Shown: piece by piece, positions 32,923-44,410 of the stretch | How the letters are laid out: each line of letters opens with the position of its first letter | Position numbering within the stretch: the stretch's first letter is position 1 | Source of the DNA: Sialis fuliginosa | Lineage: Eukaryota; Arthropoda; Insecta; Megaloptera; Sialidae | Assembly: GCA_961205875.1 (NCBI GenBank) | Contig: OY540814.1 | Location: forward strand, 9,220,993 to 9,284,992 | Length of the DNA stretch: 64,000 nucleotides | Direction: 5' to 3' | Notes under the pieces: model-generated | Told to the model about the DNA's origin: nothing | Databases searched by the model: none | What the model saw: the letters and a program-made list of their open reading frames with translations, nothing else | Made by a program: the position numbers and the translations under genes

Positions 32923-33799
32923 AATACGTATAGAAATAATAGAAAATCATGTAACTTGCACGTAGAAATATGTCATAATAGTGAAAATCCAATTTAAAAA
33001 TATAAATAATTTATAATAATTGTCACATAAAACCATTTCAAAATGAAGCATAAACGAAGAGCCCACAAAATGAGGTCGTGATTTAACACATGAATTTGTA
33101 AACTTGTGTTTTAATGATACATTTGGATGGGAAGACGACCGCAATATGCATATACGCATGTACAACATTATACATAAAAGGGTTGATTATCCCTTGGCCG
33201 GAGTTCCGCACATATCCGTTTTACTATGATAAATCTGCGCGTTCCACCTTGAAACAAACGACGTGATTATATAACCGCAGTACGGGGACAACCCGAAACA
33301 CCAATTTGTTGATTACACCTACGTGGTTAATAAGTGTTGCTACACACTTCTTGTTCTTAATCATAACCTATCAGACCGAAACGGGGACGATTTGATCAGT
33401 GAATACAAAACAAAAGGTTTCTATTCTATATTGATACAATTATAACACGCAGTGTAGTATCTAGGCTTCTTGTTGTTTCGAATGAGTACAATTTTGATCG
33501 TTAAATTATATTTATAAATTATTTAGTAACTTCTAACATGATGTTTACTTTGTTGGTAGACAGATTTATAAATAGATAATTTTGGTTTAGTCAGCAATTT
33601 AGTTCTCGTGTATGTTTAATTAATTATTAGTCTTTATGTATGATATATACCTAATGTTTTAATTAATATATGGAATGAAACATTGCTTGTTATGCATAGC
33701 ATCCAAGAATTTATTAAAGATGGCAATTTTTGTCTTAGAGAATTAACAGAACCTTAAATATATATTTTACTAATTACTTTTTAATAAACTTTTTATGTT
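32923..33799. other. Repeat-free stretch with a GC-richer patch
   Basis: About 33180-33410 is GC-richer, appears once in the window and lacks a convincing open frame. A conserved non-coding element is possible. The 73-codon minus frame at 32947 shows no motif. Confidence 0.4.
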
Positions 33800-33891
33800 A
33801 TGCCGTGTTTAAAAATATGGTTTGTTGCTGTTTTGTCAAAAAAAAACACACGATATGTTACTGTTTTATTTTTCTGGTCTAAACACGGCAT
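33800..33891. mobile_element. Short palindromic MITE, family H copy 3
   Basis: ATGCCGTGTTTA and TAAACACGGCAT close a 92-bp palindrome with AACAGTAACA/TGTTGCTGTT-type inner arms. It is the smallest of the three copies. Confidence 0.75.
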
Positions 33892-34789
33892 TAGACATAC
33901 ATATATATTATATATATATAGATCACAACCCTTAGTTTTAAAAATTATTTTAAATCATTCAAACTATATTTATAACTAGAATGCATTAATACTTCCTTCA
34001 ATTATCCTATAACTTATAAGAATATTCGGATATGAGGATTTATTTCAGTAAAAAAACTATTAAAATTTTTAAAGATGAAAAACTTAAATTAAAGTTTTAT
34101 TTAAGTTTTTAATTTTTTAAAGCCTTTTTTGCTATTTAAGTTTTTAACTAATAATGTTTCTGAGGTAAGATATAATTAATGATAATACAATGATGACAAA
34201 TGTATTTTTTTTACGTAAACAATTTGCAGTGATCGCGTATACACAGCTAACTATTATACTTACTATATATTATGATGGTTCACTGTGTTACAAAAAAATT
34301 ATAAAAACCATACAGTGTAATTTGCAAGTGATTTGAGACTTTTTACAAATAATTTTATTTAGTATCTCATATGGATCTTGGCTTGGGTATAAGTAACATT
34401 AATTTGGTTTAAATATAATAAAAAAAAATGGAGGTACGTATACAAATTCTAAAAATTTATAAATCAGTATACATATTTTAATACTAAAATTTTTAATATT
34501 TATAGGTACCTGGTACATACTTTCACATACTGTGTAAAGCATTAAATTATATACAATAGGTACAAATAATTTCATGCGTAATGTAGGTATATAATATATT
34601 GGTATACAATTGATAAAATCGCACTTTTTATCAGTATTTAACTTTTTTTTCAACGTATAATACCAAGACTATCTTTTTCAAGTACATACCTAAATAAATT
34701 ATCAATACAATAAACAGAAACCAAATGAACGCCCACCTACGTACCTACTATTGACAATATTGAACTTTTATGGAAGATATCTGTGCGAA

Positions 34790-35010
34790 GGTCACCTAGT
34801 CTTATCCATCCATAACCCTTAGCTGTAGAGCAACAGCTAGGCTCTGTCACGCCGGTTGAGCCCGGGGGACTAATTATTTCGGGTTCGGCCACGATGACAT
34901 CCGGTTGGACGCATCGAGCGCGACGCGACACGCTGAATGGGTGGCGCGCACACCCACCCCCGTGCCATGGACCGTGTCTAGGATGTGGTTTTGCGCTACC
35001 GGTGACGTTG
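34790..35010. other. GC-rich core inside element J
   Basis: It contains GAGCGCGACGCGACACG and GGTGGCGCGCACACCCACC and looks unlike the surrounding DNA. Overlapping frames of 64-73 codons on both strands are not recognisable proteins. It could be a captured exon, a fragment of a larger transposon, or the remnant of a coding region. Confidence 0.4.
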
Positions 35011-35269
35011 CCTTCTTCACGTCACCAGGCTTGGTTTCAAACTGTTTCATTTCGATATTATAGCTGGGTTGTGTTTTCAAGGAAATTAGGAGCGGTGTTT
35101 ATATTCATAAGATGACAGGGAAGGAGTATTAATCACTATTTGTGTTAATTTTTCAGGGGATATAACAATTTAGTTTGTAACGATTAGCACTATTAATTTT
35201 CATCGTTTTTAATATTAAATACATTAAAATAAAGTATAAGATATTATACAAGTTTTGAGGTTACTGAAT

Positions 35270-35411
35270 ATGGATCTTGGCTTCTTGGTGCAAGCCGCGT
35301 CAATATAGTTGTGTTATCTGTCAACGTTTCGTCACACATTGCAGTGGACAACTACACTGCATTGCGTTATGAAATCGATGCGACTTACACCCAGAAACTA
35401 AGATCCATATA
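35270..35411 (-). mobile_element. Penelope-like terminal-repeat fragment (copy 2), palindromic
   Basis: It shares CAACGTTTCGTCACAC, ATTGCAGTGGACA and TGGATCTTGGCTTCTTGG-type words with 14125-14230. Its two ends (TATGGATCTTGG and CTAAGATCCATA) are inverted. The CTGAAGA half of the hammerhead-like core seen at 14200-14230 is replaced, leaving only the hairpin and GAAAC. Confidence 0.4.
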
Positions 35412-35729
35412 AGATATTAAATAAAATTATTTGTAAAAAGTTTCAAATCAGTTGTATTTAAATCACATTGTATTATTTTTCTCAATTTTTTGTACACAGT
35501 GAACCATCATAATTTATAAGTATAATAGTTAGCTGTGTATATGTGATCACTGCAAATTGTTGACTTGCCATAGCCAAAAAAATAATTATTATTTTTTTAT
35601 AATTGCATTATCATTAATTACAACTTACGTCAAAAACATCATTAGTTAAAAACTTAAATAGCCAAAAAGCATTAAAAAAATAAAAACTTAAAGAAAACTT
35701 TAATTTGAATTTTTAGTTTTACCTGTAAG

Positions 35730-36190
35730 AGCTTTTGATCAGCATCATATAAACTACAACATATCAAAAATTAAGCGATTTTCACTGAAAGCCATTTCCC
35801 ATAAGAAATGTCTAATTAATACTTTTGGTGGGAGGACAACAAATTTGAAATATATTTTTTAAACGTGTAAGGGCAAAAGTTATTCTTTATACCCTGAAAA
35901 AAAAAATTTTGTTGAAAAACTTTTTCTCGAAAACCAATGGTTCAGCACTTATAAACAATTCTCAATGTTCATGATTTTTTCTGAGCGATCCTTTTAGTGA
36001 GTTGGGTAGAAGACAGCAATTTTTAAGCGTTTTTCCCGATTTTTTTTTAAACCTAGCCCCCAGAGTCAATATTCAACTTTTTACTTCGACTAGTTTCAGA
36101 GAAAATCACCTGTGACAGACGGACGGACGGACATCAATGTGATTCCATAAGTGTTCCGTTTTGCCAATTTTGGCATGGAACACTAAAAAA
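35730..36190 (+). mobile_element. Dispersed repeat K with strong 3' stem-loop
   Basis: It contains TTTTTCTCGAAAACC, then GACGGACGGACGGACATC, and ends AGTGTTCCGTTTTGCC followed by AATTTTGGCATGGAACACT and AAAAAA. AGTGTTCC pairs with GGAACACT. This matches the 3' design of families B and C. It lies about 15 bp after element J; the 5' end is not defined. Confidence 0.55.
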
Positions 36191-37139
36191 AATGATATCC
36201 TGAACAGACATTGTTGTTGAGACGTACGATTCTGATTTATATGTAGATACATAACCTATTCGTTTTTTTACATATTTAAAATAAAATAGTAATTTAGAAA
36301 TACGATATTAAGTTTTTGTTATTTAAACATGCATGTTAAAGTTTAATATTCAGAATTGAGCCAATTTGTATGGACATTTTATATATTGCATATTAAAGTA
36401 ACCAAATTATGAATATTTCAAACCAAAGCATCTTGACGTTTAATAAAGTAATTAAAATACATCATAAAATATAACCGTATACAAAATATAAAGTATAAAA
36501 CATAGTAAATTACATTTACATAAGATAAACCATTTTAATGAATAGATGCAAAAAAACTGTAAAACTTAACAAATTACATTTTGCGAATGACTGCAACTAA
36601 ATTACTTTAATAAACTTTACGAAAAGTAGAAAATAACTCACAAAGAAAATAATTAAAATATCGTTTATGGTAAACGTCATTTGATTTATATTATACCTTA
36701 TGTCTATATAACGCTTTCATCCAAACTTTTCACAACATAATCAAATGACAATCTAGATGGAAGGACTTTGCAACAGAAGTCGTGTAAATCTCCTTTCGGG
36801 GCCATAACTGCAACATGGCTACCTAGCTTTAAATTAAGAGAAAATACACACTGTTCTGCCGCTACTAAATGTGATTTATGCCTGCTCTATATTGCTCATT
36901 GGCTCTAGGACTTAGCGCCTATGTGAATTTATTCCTTCTGTTTTGTCTGATTTGCTTTTCAACTAGTCTAGTCCCGGAAGATATATGATTTCACCCTTTT
37001 TCAATAAATATCTATTTAAATTCATTTCGAAATAGATATAAGTATTAGAAATGTTTAAACGTACAGAAATTACCTAAAATGCAATAAATAGAATGATTTT
37101 ATTTTTTACTATAAAATTATTTTGAATTTTAATTTCTCA
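36191..37139. other. Unassigned DNA
   Basis: About 36740-36920 is somewhat GC-richer (GGCCATAACTGCAACATGG, ATTGCTCATTGGCTCTAGG), with no frame support. The rest is AT-rich. Confidence 0.4.
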
Positions 37140-37420
37140 AACACTAGGGCACGGCACATGAGATGAGACGAGTCTCGGTTTTTAGGACTGAAGTCTCGTC
37201 TTGAATTTTATAAGTGAATATTGAATATTAGCTTAGTCTCGTCTTGTTAAAAATGAAACCAATTTCATCACGCACACTTAACCGAAATTGAAATGAGAAC
37301 GAGATCGAAACCGAAAAAAATCTCGGTGTTGGGTGAATTTTTTTATAAAAAATATTGTTGCACTTTCGTCTTAGGTTCGATTTTGATTTGAGACTGAGAC
37401 CGAGAAAAATTTTGTTTCTT
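37140..37420 (+). repeat. GAGACGAG-rich dispersed repeat G, copy 1
   Basis: It starts CTAGGGCACGGCAC and carries many degenerate (A)GACGAGAC/GTCTCGTC words in both orientations, then GAATTTTTTTATAAA. 50846-50945 is a shorter relative starting TAGGGCTGCCCACC. The GGGC(A/T)GCCC-like start and short-word subterminal arrays recall the hAT-like family at 4697 and 55261. Confidence 0.5.
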
Positions 37421-38338
37421 ATTTTAGAATATACATTTATATCTAATTTGCACTTTATATATATTTTATTAAAATACTTGAAATTATGTCAACGAAATGA
37501 TATAAATTTTAATGAAACATAAACATTTATCCAACGAAAAAAATTATCTTTTATTTATTTAATTTCATGTACCTACACAGAAGCTGTTTCTGTATATTGA
37601 ATTATGCTAAAATTAAAGACGCATTAAATATAATTTTTTTCACTTTGAAACAACTCGAGTGTAACAAAATGTTTCATTTTTAAAATACTGACAGCCACTT
37701 TAAACTGTTTTTTTACTTGATTAAAAGAAAATTTTCAAGTTGGAAATTTATTTTTTTGTAACAGATGAGTTTTCATCTGAGTATCTTCTCAAGATTCATT
37801 TTCGCCTTAATTAATTATATAAATAATTAGATTGTTCATGTACTTGAAGGTGTTTTTATTTAACTTTTAATTACGTGACTTTGTTTTGGCACACATTTTT
37901 TTAAACATAACATTGGATCTGTACATTAAAGGAATGTGTTTTTAATTTGTAAAAAATACAGTTAAAAGAATGTATTCAGGCTGAAACATTCATGTTTAAA
38001 TTAATTTTGTTTATTAATTATACCATCAGTAATGTAAAAGAAAAAGTGTTTTATAAAATAGAATACAATAATATTCTCATTGAATTCATGGGTATTGTGT
38101 AATTAATAAATAATATCTATATTTTTCACTATCAAATGAGATGTTCAGAATGCTAAGCGACTAACGGAATTCTTGTGGCATTATTTTTAATTTTTTTTTA
38201 TGAATTATTTAATATCTTTTAATCAATAAATTGTATTTATTTTCTCAATTACTTATATAGATTTTAGGTATAGAAATAAATTAATAATTTATATTGAAAT
38301 ACCATTAAATATTGAATTTTAGGGTGACAAATATAGTT
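37421..38338. other. Unassigned AT-rich DNA
   Basis: No supported feature. Confidence 0.45.
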
Positions 38339-38883
38339 CAGATAAGTTTTTGGAACCAGTCTCGGCACCTTTTAGAGTATGGTATACTGTTTTTTGGGAT
38401 TGATGTGCTTATTTTTATGTAATTCTCATGAAGTCATGTTACTTATAAAACAAGTACGTCTTTATTAAATCAATCAAATTACCAAAGTCTGCAAATGTTT
38501 TTTTTTAATTATAACTTTTTATTTCATTAATGTTTTTCTCCAGTAATGGATAAAGTAAAAATAGTAATAGGTACCCAGTGATGGATAGATGCTTATGATT
38601 AAGTACTAAGATACAAAAAAATTTAAAATAAAGAATCGTAAATTTTGATATAATGTAAAACGAATGCTAAAATAATATAATAATTAATAAATAGATTACA
38701 CTAATAATTTATTTAAATGTTCACCATTTTGTCACCCATTGGCCGATTGTCATCAAATTAAGCTGTTTGATTCAGTACTGACAGTAATTAAATATTAACA
38801 AATATTTTTAATTAAGTACATTTACTTAAGCAACAATCTAACACTGGAGTATGATCCAAGACTGGTGCCAGTACCTTATATAG
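38339..38883 (+). mobile_element. Two-ended family M, copy 1
   Basis: Left end GGAACCAGTCTCGGCACC and right end AAGACTGGTGCCAGTACC are roughly inverted (GGCACCAGTCTTGG in reverse). The interior shares AATTCTCATGAAGTCATGTT, TTTCTCCAGTAATGGA and CATTGGCCGATTGTC with 47082-47626. About 545 bp, no coding. The ends match none of the superfamilies I can name with confidence. Confidence 0.6.
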
Positions 38884-39658
38884 TTATTTAAATATAATAT
38901 TTACACGATTAATGGACAAATTAACACATTTAGCGCCAGTTAGTTTACCAATAATTAAATAATACATAATTTGGTCTACCTTACCTCACCTTGCCGAAAG
39001 TATCCGAAAGAGTAATAAAAAAAAATCATGATATCTGTTGTGAAATACCCGAAAATTACCCTTCCGGAGTAGTTTTCCGAGTACTTCCGGTAAGGTGGAT
39101 CAAGTTATTGGTATTTCTCTATATTCCATATCAATTTGATTGGGATGTCTTATAACGGAAGAGCTTCAGGTACTGTAATTAACGTAATTAAAAGTATTTC
39201 CACCAATAAATACTTAGCCAGACGAGCGGTTTCATGTATGTTTGTTTATAATTTATATACATATATAATATATATTTTCATATTTATTATAAATTATTTA
39301 AATCACTATGGTAAAAGCATAGTTAATACCTACAACTTTTGTGTATGCTGTACAAAGTACCAACTCTTATGCCCGATATTATTTAATATTTAGGCTACAA
39401 TGAAAAATGTTAATAATATGCGTTGTAAAAAGATGCATAAGTTAAAAAATCCTTTAATTAAAATTAATTTAACGACAGTGAGTTTAAGGAGCATATAGTT
39501 AAAATTGGTACTCGTAATACCAGGCATTATACATAAGTTATTAGTTAACATGATTTTATCAACTATTAATTTGTGTTATTTGTTTTGGTTTATGTGTAAA
39601 TAATAAATATTTTATAATTATATAATTAAAACTTTCTATCAGTACTGTACACACATAC
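38884..39658. other. Unassigned AT-rich DNA
   Basis: The 85-codon plus frame at 39136-39393 has no recognisable features. A patch at about 38970-39110 contains inverted TTCCGGAGTAG/CTTTCCG-like words. Nothing is supported as a gene. Confidence 0.4.
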
Positions 39659-39660
39659 TA

Positions 39661-40456
39661 TAGTGAAACTTCGATATAACGTTTCCGTTTGTAGCGCTAT
39701 CCCGTGTATTACGCATTTTTGCTATGGTCCCGACCTCGACACGTAAAGTAATATATAAATAATCCCGTTTTTAATGTTCACAGATCCTGTTTATTATGCC
39801 TAAAAGTTTGTTAACATCTTTTGTGTTGACAACGAAAACATTTTGTCAAAACTCTTTAAATCAACTTCGCAACATTTGTTGTGCACGTGTTGATTCTCCA
39901 TTCTATTCTTAAAAATCGTCAAGAATCGAGAAAAATGTTTGTAGTACATAATCTACATAACGTATGTAATTTCTTTTTTTATACAGGTTGTCCAATATAA
40001 GCGTGAAATCCATGGGGATATCCTAAACGGTAAGCGATACAGATTTTGTTAAATGAGATAAATTATTTGTCAGGAAGGGATTAGTATTACTACATTAAAA
40101 AATATTAATAATTTTATGTGATTTAGGCGGTATATATAGTCATTTAAAGAAATTCCGAATTTTCAGATTTTTGGATATACCGCCTAAACCACATAGAATT
40201 ATAAATTTTTTTATGTATTAATACTCACCCCTTCATTACAAATAATTCATCTCATTTAGCCGAATCTGTATCTCTTAGCGTTTAGGAAATCCCCATGAAA
40301 TTCACGCTTATCTTGGACACTGTATAATAATAAAATTTTGATACTATGTATATTTAAACATTTTTAGGAAAAATATTTATTTTCTAATTTTTTTCCCGCC
40401 TATTACTATTACTATTAATCCGATCCGCTCAAGAGCGTTATAACGAAGTTTCACTG
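39661..40456. mobile_element. pogo/Tigger-like MITE containing a second MITE
   Basis: TA (39659-39660 and 40457-40458) flanks ends TAGTGAAACTTCGATATAACG and, as reverse complement, CAGTGAAACTTCGTTATAACG, about 19 of 21 bases matching. CAGTGAAAC...ATAACG is the terminal style of pogo/Tigger elements. Beyond the ends the sequence is not symmetrical, as expected for a deletion derivative. The element at 39984-40322 sits inside; without it this is about 455 bp. Confidence 0.75.
39984..40322. mobile_element. TA-flanked foldback MITE nested in the pogo-like element
   Basis: TA at 39982-39983 and 40323-40324. Left end CAGGTTGTCCAATATAAGCG, right end reverse complement CAGTGTCCAAGATAAGCG. The arms pair over about 145 bp each, through TCCTAAACG, GATACAGATT and TTTAGGCGGTATAT, around a short loop. 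No coding. Confidence 0.85.
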
Positions 40457-40458
40457 TA

Positions 40459-42590
40459 TGTATTATATATGTATGTATGTATTTTGTACGCACCAGCATC
40501 AATTTGAAATGTACAATTTCCTTGCATGAAGACACACTAGCTGTATTTATGTCAACATCTCTATCTGTTTAAGCAAATTTAAACACGTATTTACAAATAA
40601 GTAACTGTTTGGAAGTTATAGCAGTGTACGAATAGATGCTCTAAATACTTATATATATATTATATGAAACGACAGATCTGATTTGGCACGTACTTAAGCC
40701 GTCTCTGTATAAACATGAAGTACAATTGTCGACAGGGTAATAATGTGTAAGGAAAATTACCATTTCGTACAGTGTGTATAATAGACGCCGTTCTGTTGTA
40801 TAGATGGGTATGTCTATTGCCTAAATTATATTTGGAACTTATTTGAACATTTCTCTTAAGGCATATGTATATCCAGGGACGTAGATATTATATTTTATAC
40901 AATATTAAAGGATTCACTAATATACTACTATTATTTTTATAACAGTTAAATATAATGTACATAACTGTCTCGAAATTTAACATAACCCGAATATTATGAG
41001 TATGACTTCTTTGTACGTCAAAACATGCTATGATCTACATATCTTGTGTCCTTCCGATCTTTGACAAGAAACATATTGAAGAAACACAACTGAAAAATAT
41101 AATTATGACACAATTTGAGTAGATGACGTTTGTACTTTACTTATAAAAAAAAATCAAGAGTGGAGTTAGTTGTTTCATGTTCTGAATGACTGAAAATATA
41201 AATAATAAAAATTAATTTCAATGCTAACCCATTTAAATTTTTAAATTAAAATGTAGATACAAATAATATTTGAAATGAGCTCACAAAGTTAAATACTGTA
41301 TATAGTTAATTTATTAAAAGATAAAACATAAACACCAACAAAGAAAAGTCAAACAAAACTGGAGAAAAGTTCAAACAAAATCAATTTACATTTACCTACT
41401 TCCGCCGTCAATGAACGCAACGTGTATCTGTGCAGCAAAATTGTAGCAGAGAGTGAATCAAACAATAGCAGTTAGTCACTGTCAAAGCTAAATGTATGTC
41501 ATCTCCTTTAGCTGTAATTGCTTTTGGCAACGCCAACAGATTTACGATTAAGAAAGCTTGCGAGGCGCTACATGCCCATACATATTGTCTCAGGAACCGC
41601 GGATGAAGCCAGACCTCCTTGTACTCTGAGGACATTTAAATGCCATGATAAATGTATCACCAGGAAATTGATAGTTTGTGTCTTGTTTATTTTATTATAA
41701 CAAAGCGGTAACCCTAATTCCACTCCGTTTACTCTCATATGTGTTCTGTTTGTAAATACATTTAGTGCGTACTATAAACACTGACATATTTAAGGAGGAA
41801 TGGAAGCATTTATCTATCTAGGTGATTTAAACAAAAATTCTGTTGTATTTCTGCAGAGTGACAACTTTTACCCATTTAATTTAAGCAATAATAACACGTT
41901 GATTTAATGTACAATACCATATTAAAACATTTTTTAATTAATATTTCTTCATGATAAAATATTAAAAATAAAATAAAATAAAGTAGTAAAAATAATATTT
42001 TCTAATATTTAACATTTGATATCTAAAAAAAATATTTAAAATTTATAAAGTATGTGGCAATAGTGCCTAAAGATAAGGTAGAAGTTTTTATTCCATTCGG
42101 TTTGACATTTCGAAAGTCAGAATTAGGTACATTAAAGAGGTTAGAATAATGACAATTACTGTTTTAAACCATTATAGCAAAAAAATAAAGCTAAGGAGGC
42201 AATAAAAAGTACATAAGTGATTAAATGTATACTGTAATTGGGACCTAAACTCGTATGAATCTTGCGATTGATAGTAATATTATAAAATTAAAATTCAGAA
42301 TGAATCAAATCCCTCTTTCATTGGGTTGGAGAAGGCCATTAGATTTCAGGGGTGTAGGGGGTATCTATATAGTCCCGATAATTTATGCTTCCTTATTTGT
42401 ACACTATCTATTAAACGTAAAATAAATTCTGACAAATTAAGATTTTATTCCTCAAATATACATAATATGTAATAATTAAAAAAAGTTTAACAGAGGGAGG
42501 TGCCCTAAGGCATATTTTAGGACGAGGTTGATGATATTATAATTATTATAAACTTAATATTTCTGAAAATATACTAAATTAGAAATATTT
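40459..42590. other. Unassigned; GC-richer island at 41400-41660
   Basis: The island has frames of 60 codons (plus, 41518-41700) and 75 codons (minus, 41408-41635). Neither shows a domain, and I do not call an exon. CAGGGACGTAGATATT near 40874 and CAGGGGTGTAGGGGG near 42337 resemble hAT left ends without partners. Confidence 0.35.
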
Positions 42591-42599
42591 ATTAATATT

Positions 42600-43083
42600 T
42601 GATTAATACCATATTAATCTAAATACATTTAGCTCTCTTACAGCGTTATTTGATTATAATTGATCATTTTGTTTAAAAACAGTGGACAAATAATTATCGC
42701 GGTTCAGCATACTATCAAGAAAAGTGTATTTTCTTATGTAAATGCTTTACATTGTTTTAAATTTTACGACTCTATATTTTATAACGTTTGTGTAGTAGTA
42801 TTAATCATTTTGTAATCTTTATCAAGTGTTCATCACTGGGTATTCATTACTGGTTTTATGTTGTTCATTACTGGAGAAAAAACATATACAAAATGAAAGA
42901 TTTTTAATTTAAAAAACAAACTATATTTGCGGATTTTGGTAATTAAATTAATCTAATAAAGAGGTAGTTTTATTAGTAACACGAGTTCATGAGAATTATT
43001 ATAAAAAAATAGCCTACCAATTCCAAAAAACAATATACTTTGTTCTTTAAGTGTTCAAGACTGATGCCAATACATTATATTCC
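42600..43083 (-). mobile_element. Family M, copy 2, rearranged subfamily
   Basis: TTCATTACTGGAGAAAAAAC and TTCATGAGAATTATTATA match family M in reverse. The far part (GTGGACAAATAATTATCGCGG, then AAAGTGTATTTTCTTATGTAA) is absent from the 38339 and 47082 copies but present, inverted, in 61560-61872. Confidence 0.55.
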
Positions 43084-43287
43084 TGAAAATTTATCACTTT
43101 TCTGTATAACATGTAATCTTTTACATTTGTACCACGTCGTTCACACAAGGGTTAACTTTATCACCAAAAAGAAAATTACTTGAGTACTAAAATAATACTA
43201 TTTTGGTAAAAATGATGAACTATTTAGCAACTACTTTACTAACATATGAAGTATGAAGGTACTTACCCAGACTCAAGAATATACATA

Positions 43288-43532
43288 TTGTGCATTTGCT
43301 GCCAATAACGTCATAACTCAAAAATTGTGATTTTTCAGGAGACATGTTTCAAGTTTTGAATTGGTAAAAAATTTATATCATAATTTTCAAATATATTTAT
43401 GCTCTCTCATAGATAGTTAAAGCTTGGATGTCATTCTTGCTGTATAAGATACATATATGAACGGATTTTCCTGTATATACAACTCAAAAATAGCAATTTT
43501 TGAGTTATGAGGTTGTTGCAGCAAATGAGCGA
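43288..43532. mobile_element. TA-flanked MITE with ATTTGCTGC ends
   Basis: TA at 43286-43287 and 43533-43534. Ends TTGTGCATTTGCTGCC and, as reverse complement, TCGCTCATTTGCTGCA pair over about 40 bp, including CTCATAACTCAAAAATTG. The right arm also carries an internal ACTCAAAAA...TTTTTGAGT hairpin. 245 bp, no coding. Confidence 0.7.
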
Positions 43533-43534
43533 TA

Positions 43535-44410
43535 TATTTAAATTTTATTGGTTTCCGTAACTTTATAAAAACAAAAATTTGTATAAAGAAATAATTCTTA
43601 ATATTCTAACATAAATTCTTTGAACCATAAAATAAACCTTTTGAAATTATAATAAGGCTTATAATACATACATAATAACATATATAAATAATGCGACATT
43701 TAAATGTTATCGTTGACGAAGTTTTAACGAAAATAACGTCTCAGATGAGTTAAAACATTGAAATGAAATGTGTTGATAAGGTGTAAGGTCAAGTTTGTTA
43801 TTATGTTCTTTATAAATATTAACATAACATCAAAATTCAAAATCATGATTACAATTTTTTTGACAATTGCGAGTTGAGCCTCGTAGAATAACTGTTGCGT
43901 ATAGTTTTTAATTTATTTGTTTTTGTTAATTTCATTTAATGCTAAGAACCCCTTTAATTATATTTAATATTTATTTATATATAATAGGTAGTTCGCCTTT
44001 TGGAAAACAGATAGTTTTCAAATAGAAAATATATAATTATTTAATATTATTTAATAATTATTTTTTGAAACAATTTAAACACGATAATTATCTTTTGATT
44101 TTGGCTTCATTATAATTTTTTTTTCACTCTTATTTCTAGATATAGACAGAGCACCAAATTTTAATAAAAATAACACGTTTACTTATTTTAATTCCTTTAA
44201 TTGTCAGCTTTCTTTTGATACTCCACTTGCTGGGATTGATAAAAATTTTTTTTTTGATAATTCATTTACCTTCCTTAAAAAGTGCAAAACAAATTCATTT
44301 TTTGAAGTCATTAATAATGCCAAATCTTAACTTACTAAGTAAGCCAGTTCAGTAGCTTAAAGTTTGTTACTAACAGACACCGATTTTTTTTCTGATTTCT
44401 AAACGGAACA
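43535..44410. other. Unassigned AT-rich DNA
   Basis: No supported feature. Confidence 0.45.

Larger units (their letters stand above)
34079..35715. mobile_element. Large inverted-repeat element J (about 1.6 kb)
   Basis: Arms of about 310 bp (34079-34395 and about 35385-35715) are reverse complements at good identity. They share CAATTTGCAGTGATC, ACACAGCTAACTATTAT, ATGATGGTTCACTGTG and CTTTTTACAAATAATTTT. The interior has an AT-rich left part, a strongly GC-richer core (about 34790-35010) and the Penelope-like palindrome at 35270-35411. No intact protein frame. It may be a composite foldback element or an element with inverted terminal repeats; class unknown. Confidence 0.65.

Noticed and set aside
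35270-35411. Hammerhead ribozyme in the second Penelope-like fragment
   Set aside because: The CUGANGA half of the core is not present here; only the hairpin and GAAAC remain.
40874-40889. CAGGGACGTAGATATT as a hAT left end (also near 8022, 20140 and 42337)
   Set aside because: No opposing terminal repeat or 8-bp duplication could be found for any of them.
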